A DNA stretch of 60,966 bases from contig JADCJC010000023.1 of assembly GCA_020247395.1 (NCBI GenBank), positions 1 to 60,966 of the forward strand, in the 5' to 3' direction. Under the pieces are notes generated by a model. The model did not search any database. It worked only from the letters and a program-made list of their open reading frames with translations, and was not told the origin of the DNA. A program made the position numbers and the translations under genes. The stretch is from Rhodocyclaceae bacterium. GTDB lineage: Bacteria > Pseudomonadota > Gammaproteobacteria > Burkholderiales > Usitatibacteraceae. Below are positions 59,318 to 60,966 of the stretch, piece after piece. Within the stretch, counting starts at the first letter, position 1, and each line of letters opens with the position of its first letter.

Positions 59318-60334
59318 TCAGTTACTCGATGGTGTGGAGTGCAGGTGGCACGCAGCAAATCGTAGTGGTGCGATCTGCCGGAGTGCCGGTCGTTCGGTTT
59401 GGCAACGATTGCCAGTAACGCTGCCTGTGCGCGGACAGCGTGGATGGAAATGGCAGCCCTGCGGCGGATTGAGCGGCGATGGTATCTCGCCTGCTACGGC
59501 AACGAAGTTTTTCTTCCGAACTTGCAACGTTGGTACTTCCTTTAGCAACGCTTGCGTGTACGGATGTTGTGGCGCGGCAAACAACTCTTCGGTTGGCCCT
59601 TCCTCAACCACGCGTCCGAGGTACATCACCACCACACGATCTGAAAGATGGTTCACCACGCCGAGGTCATGGCTAATGAACAGATACGTCAAGTCCAACT
59701 CTTCGCGCAATTGAATAAACAAATTTAACACCTGCGCCTGAATGGAAACGTCAAGCGCGGCGACTGCTTCATCACATACCAAGAACATCGGCTTGACGGC
59801 GAGGGCTCTTGCGATGCCGATGCGTGCCCGTTGTCCACCTGAGAACTGATGCGGAAAACGATCAATCAGCGACGGATCAAGCCCGACCTTTGCCATCATT
59901 GCTGCAACATAGTCACGTTGCGACGCAGCCGTAACTAAACCATGCACCAGCGGCGCTTCACCGATGATTTGCTGGATGCGAAAGCGAGGGTTCAGCGAGG
60001 CGTATGGGTCTTGAAAAATCATCTGCGCCTGCAACTGCATGGCGCGCACCTGTTCCGCACTCATATCCGCGACGCGTTCGCCCTGCCAACGTTTGGTTCC
60101 ATCGCTTGGTTGGAGTAAACCGACAACAAGGCGACCCAGCGTCGATTTGCCACAACCGGACTCGCCCACTAGACCCACCACCTCACCTTTGTTGATCGTC
60201 AGGTTCACGCCGTCGACCGCCTGCACCGTTTCGGCGATGTAGTTCGCCCCAAGGACATTCGCCACCCAGCTCACGACATCGAGTGATTTGACGAACCGCT
60301 TTGAGACCTGTTGTAACTCAACTAATGGTGCCAT
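59318..60334 (-). CDS. Peptide-type ABC transporter ATP-binding protein (DppF/OppF)
   Basis: A 338-residue ATPase for a di/oligopeptide-type importer. Walker A GLVGESGCGKSTLGRL (about 55), Q-loop FQDPYASLNPR, signature FSGGQRARIGIARAL, Walker B FLVCDEAVAALD and the C-terminal oligopeptide_HPY region with Cys in HFHPRCP. Walker B continues AVAALD rather than the usual PVSALD. Its ribosome-binding site GGACGG overlaps an AATGCCCGTC motif akin to the REP-like repeat. It precedes the formylglutamate hydrolase by one base. Confidence 0.93.
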   Translation of the reverse strand: MAPLVELQQVSKRFVKSLDVVSWVANVLGANYIAETVQAVDGVNLTINKGEVVGLVGESGCGKSTLGRLVVGLLQPSDGTKRWQGERVADMSAEQVRAMQLQAQMIFQDPYASLNPRFRIQQIIGEAPLVHGLVTAASQRDYVAAMMAKVGLDPSLIDRFPHQFSGGQRARIGIARALAVKPMFLVCDEAVAALDVSIQAQVLNLFIQLREELDLTYLFISHDLGVVNHLSDRVVVMYLGRVVEEGPTEELFAAPQHPYTQALLKEVPTLQVRKKNFVAVAGEIPSPLNPPQGCHFHPRCPRTGSVTGNRCQTERPALRQIAPLRFAACHLHSTPSSN

Positions 60335-60381
60335 CAAAATGCCCGTCCCAGAATATCATGGAACCCTAACACGCCAGCCTC

Positions 60382-60421
60382 GGCGGGCATTTCCAAGCAT
60401 TTTTGCCCGAAGATGTCCGTC
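60382..60421. repeat. REP-like 40-nt intergenic repeat, copy 4
   Basis: GGCGGGCATTT at the left, GATGTCCGTC at the right, ATTTTTGCCCGAA in the middle. It lies in the 130-nt gap between the two ABC ATPase genes. A further half-arm, AAAATGCCCGTC, is at 60336-60347, so two arms stand head to head here. Confidence 0.55.
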
Positions 60422-60464
60422 GATACTGGGGTTTCTCGAAGCATCCGGTTAAACATTTGTCGCC

Positions 60465-60966
60465 TCATGCTAGCCTCGGGTAGTGCCTAGGATAGTGGCA
60501 CCGCACTGCATGTGTAGTACCGGATACAGCGTCTGCCGCCGCCGGCGTGGATAGCGAAGGCATATCATCGCACCGAGCCTGCCGATAATCGCACCGATCC
60601 CGAAACGCACAGCCGCTCCCAATGGCAAGCGGTGATGGAGTCATGCCGCAGATTTGACTTAGCGGCTGACCCCGCACATTCGACGACGGCACCGAACTCA
60701 GCAAACCGATGGTGTAGGGATGCCTAGGGTGATCCAGCACCTGCGCAACACTGCCGGTCTCAACGATCTTGCCGGCATACATCACCGCAATGTCGTCAGC
60801 GAGACCTGCGACGACGGAAAGGTCATGCGTAATCCAGATCAGCGCGGTGCCGGATTCACGACAGAGTTTTTGCATTTCAAACAGGATCTGGCCTTGTATC
60901 GTCACGTCGAGCGCGGTCGTAGGTTCATCTGCAATGATGAGGTCCGGCTTGTTCAGAAGTGCAATG
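60465..60966 (-). CDS. Peptide-type ABC transporter ATP-binding protein (DppD/OppD), partial
   Basis: The C-terminal 166 or so residues; the 5' end lies beyond the window. It begins inside the Walker B region (IIADEPTTALDVTIQ), then IWITHDLSVVAGLADDIAVMYAGKIVE (H-loop) and the oligopeptide_HPY end with HPRHPYTIGLLSS and CAFRDRC. With the OppF-type gene downstream it forms the usual pair of ATPases. Permease and binding-protein genes are presumably further right. Confidence 0.9.
   Translation of the reverse strand, partial: IALLNKPDLIIADEPTTALDVTIQGQILFEMQKLCRESGTALIWITHDLSVVAGLADDIAVMYAGKIVETGSVAQVLDHPRHPYTIGLLSSVPSSNVRGQPLSQICGMTPSPLAIGSGCAFRDRCDYRQARCDDMPSLSTPAAADAVSGTTHAVRCHYPRHYPRLA

Overview
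The window reads as chromosome of a betaproteobacterium, probably Burkholderiales or a close relative. This rests on gene content and order rather than a database search: the def-fmt-rsmB-DUF4390-ntrY-ntrX string, a proteobacterial GshA next to GshB, UbiB (ubiquinone), Mpl, a CIRCE-controlled groESL operon and a LysM/DprA/topoisomerase III block. Coding is dense on both strands, and most of it is housekeeping or ordinary metabolism.

Layout. 1-2.7 kb: tail of an unknown gene, an HlyD-type adaptor, then speD-speE (spermidine) on the minus strand. 2.9-9.4 kb: transketolase, followed by a plus-strand set of an ArsS-like radical SAM protein, a metallophosphoesterase-like protein and a membrane VTT domain fused to an FAD disulfide reductase. 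9.4-14.5 kb (minus): S9 peptidase, small membrane protein, gshA-gshB. 14.6-17.5 kb: DUF486 protein, mpl, a Crp/Fnr regulator. 17.5-20 kb is scarred: flavin reductase and cupin fragments flank a frameshifted IS110-family element. 20-22.5 kb: groESL with CIRCE. 22.6-27.7 kb: receiver-Ser/Thr kinase fusion, ada, a broken MFS transporter, an AbrB-type membrane protein.

27.8-31 kb: tRNA-Phe(GAA) followed by an IS3 remnant and a hipBA toxin-antitoxin pair with four evenly spaced operators, which looks like a small island at a tRNA gene. 31-33 kb: icd and an exported thioredoxin-like protein. 33-39.7 kb (minus): a LytS/LytTR-type two-component pair, gamma carbonic anhydrase, VanZ protein, 2Fe-2S ferredoxin, hydrolase, Crp/Fnr regulator. 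39.7-41.3 kb is nearly gene-free. 41.3-49.8 kb (minus): sodium:solute symporter, ubiB, topoisomerase III, dprA, LysM protein. 50-57.3 kb (plus): def, fmt, rsmB, DUF4390, ntrY, ntrX. 57.3-61 kb (minus): a peptide-type ABC transporter joined to an N-formylglutamate amidohydrolase-like and an aspartoacylase-like enzyme.

The observations most worth a second look are the ArsS / phosphoesterase / VTT-FAD set, the phased operator array before hipBA, a 40-nt REP-like repeat found in four intergenic places, the IS110 element with a candidate bridge RNA region, and several signalling proteins with unusual architecture (receiver-kinase fusion, a LytS-type kinase with extra C-terminal membrane segments, an NtrX with a degenerate AAA+ domain).
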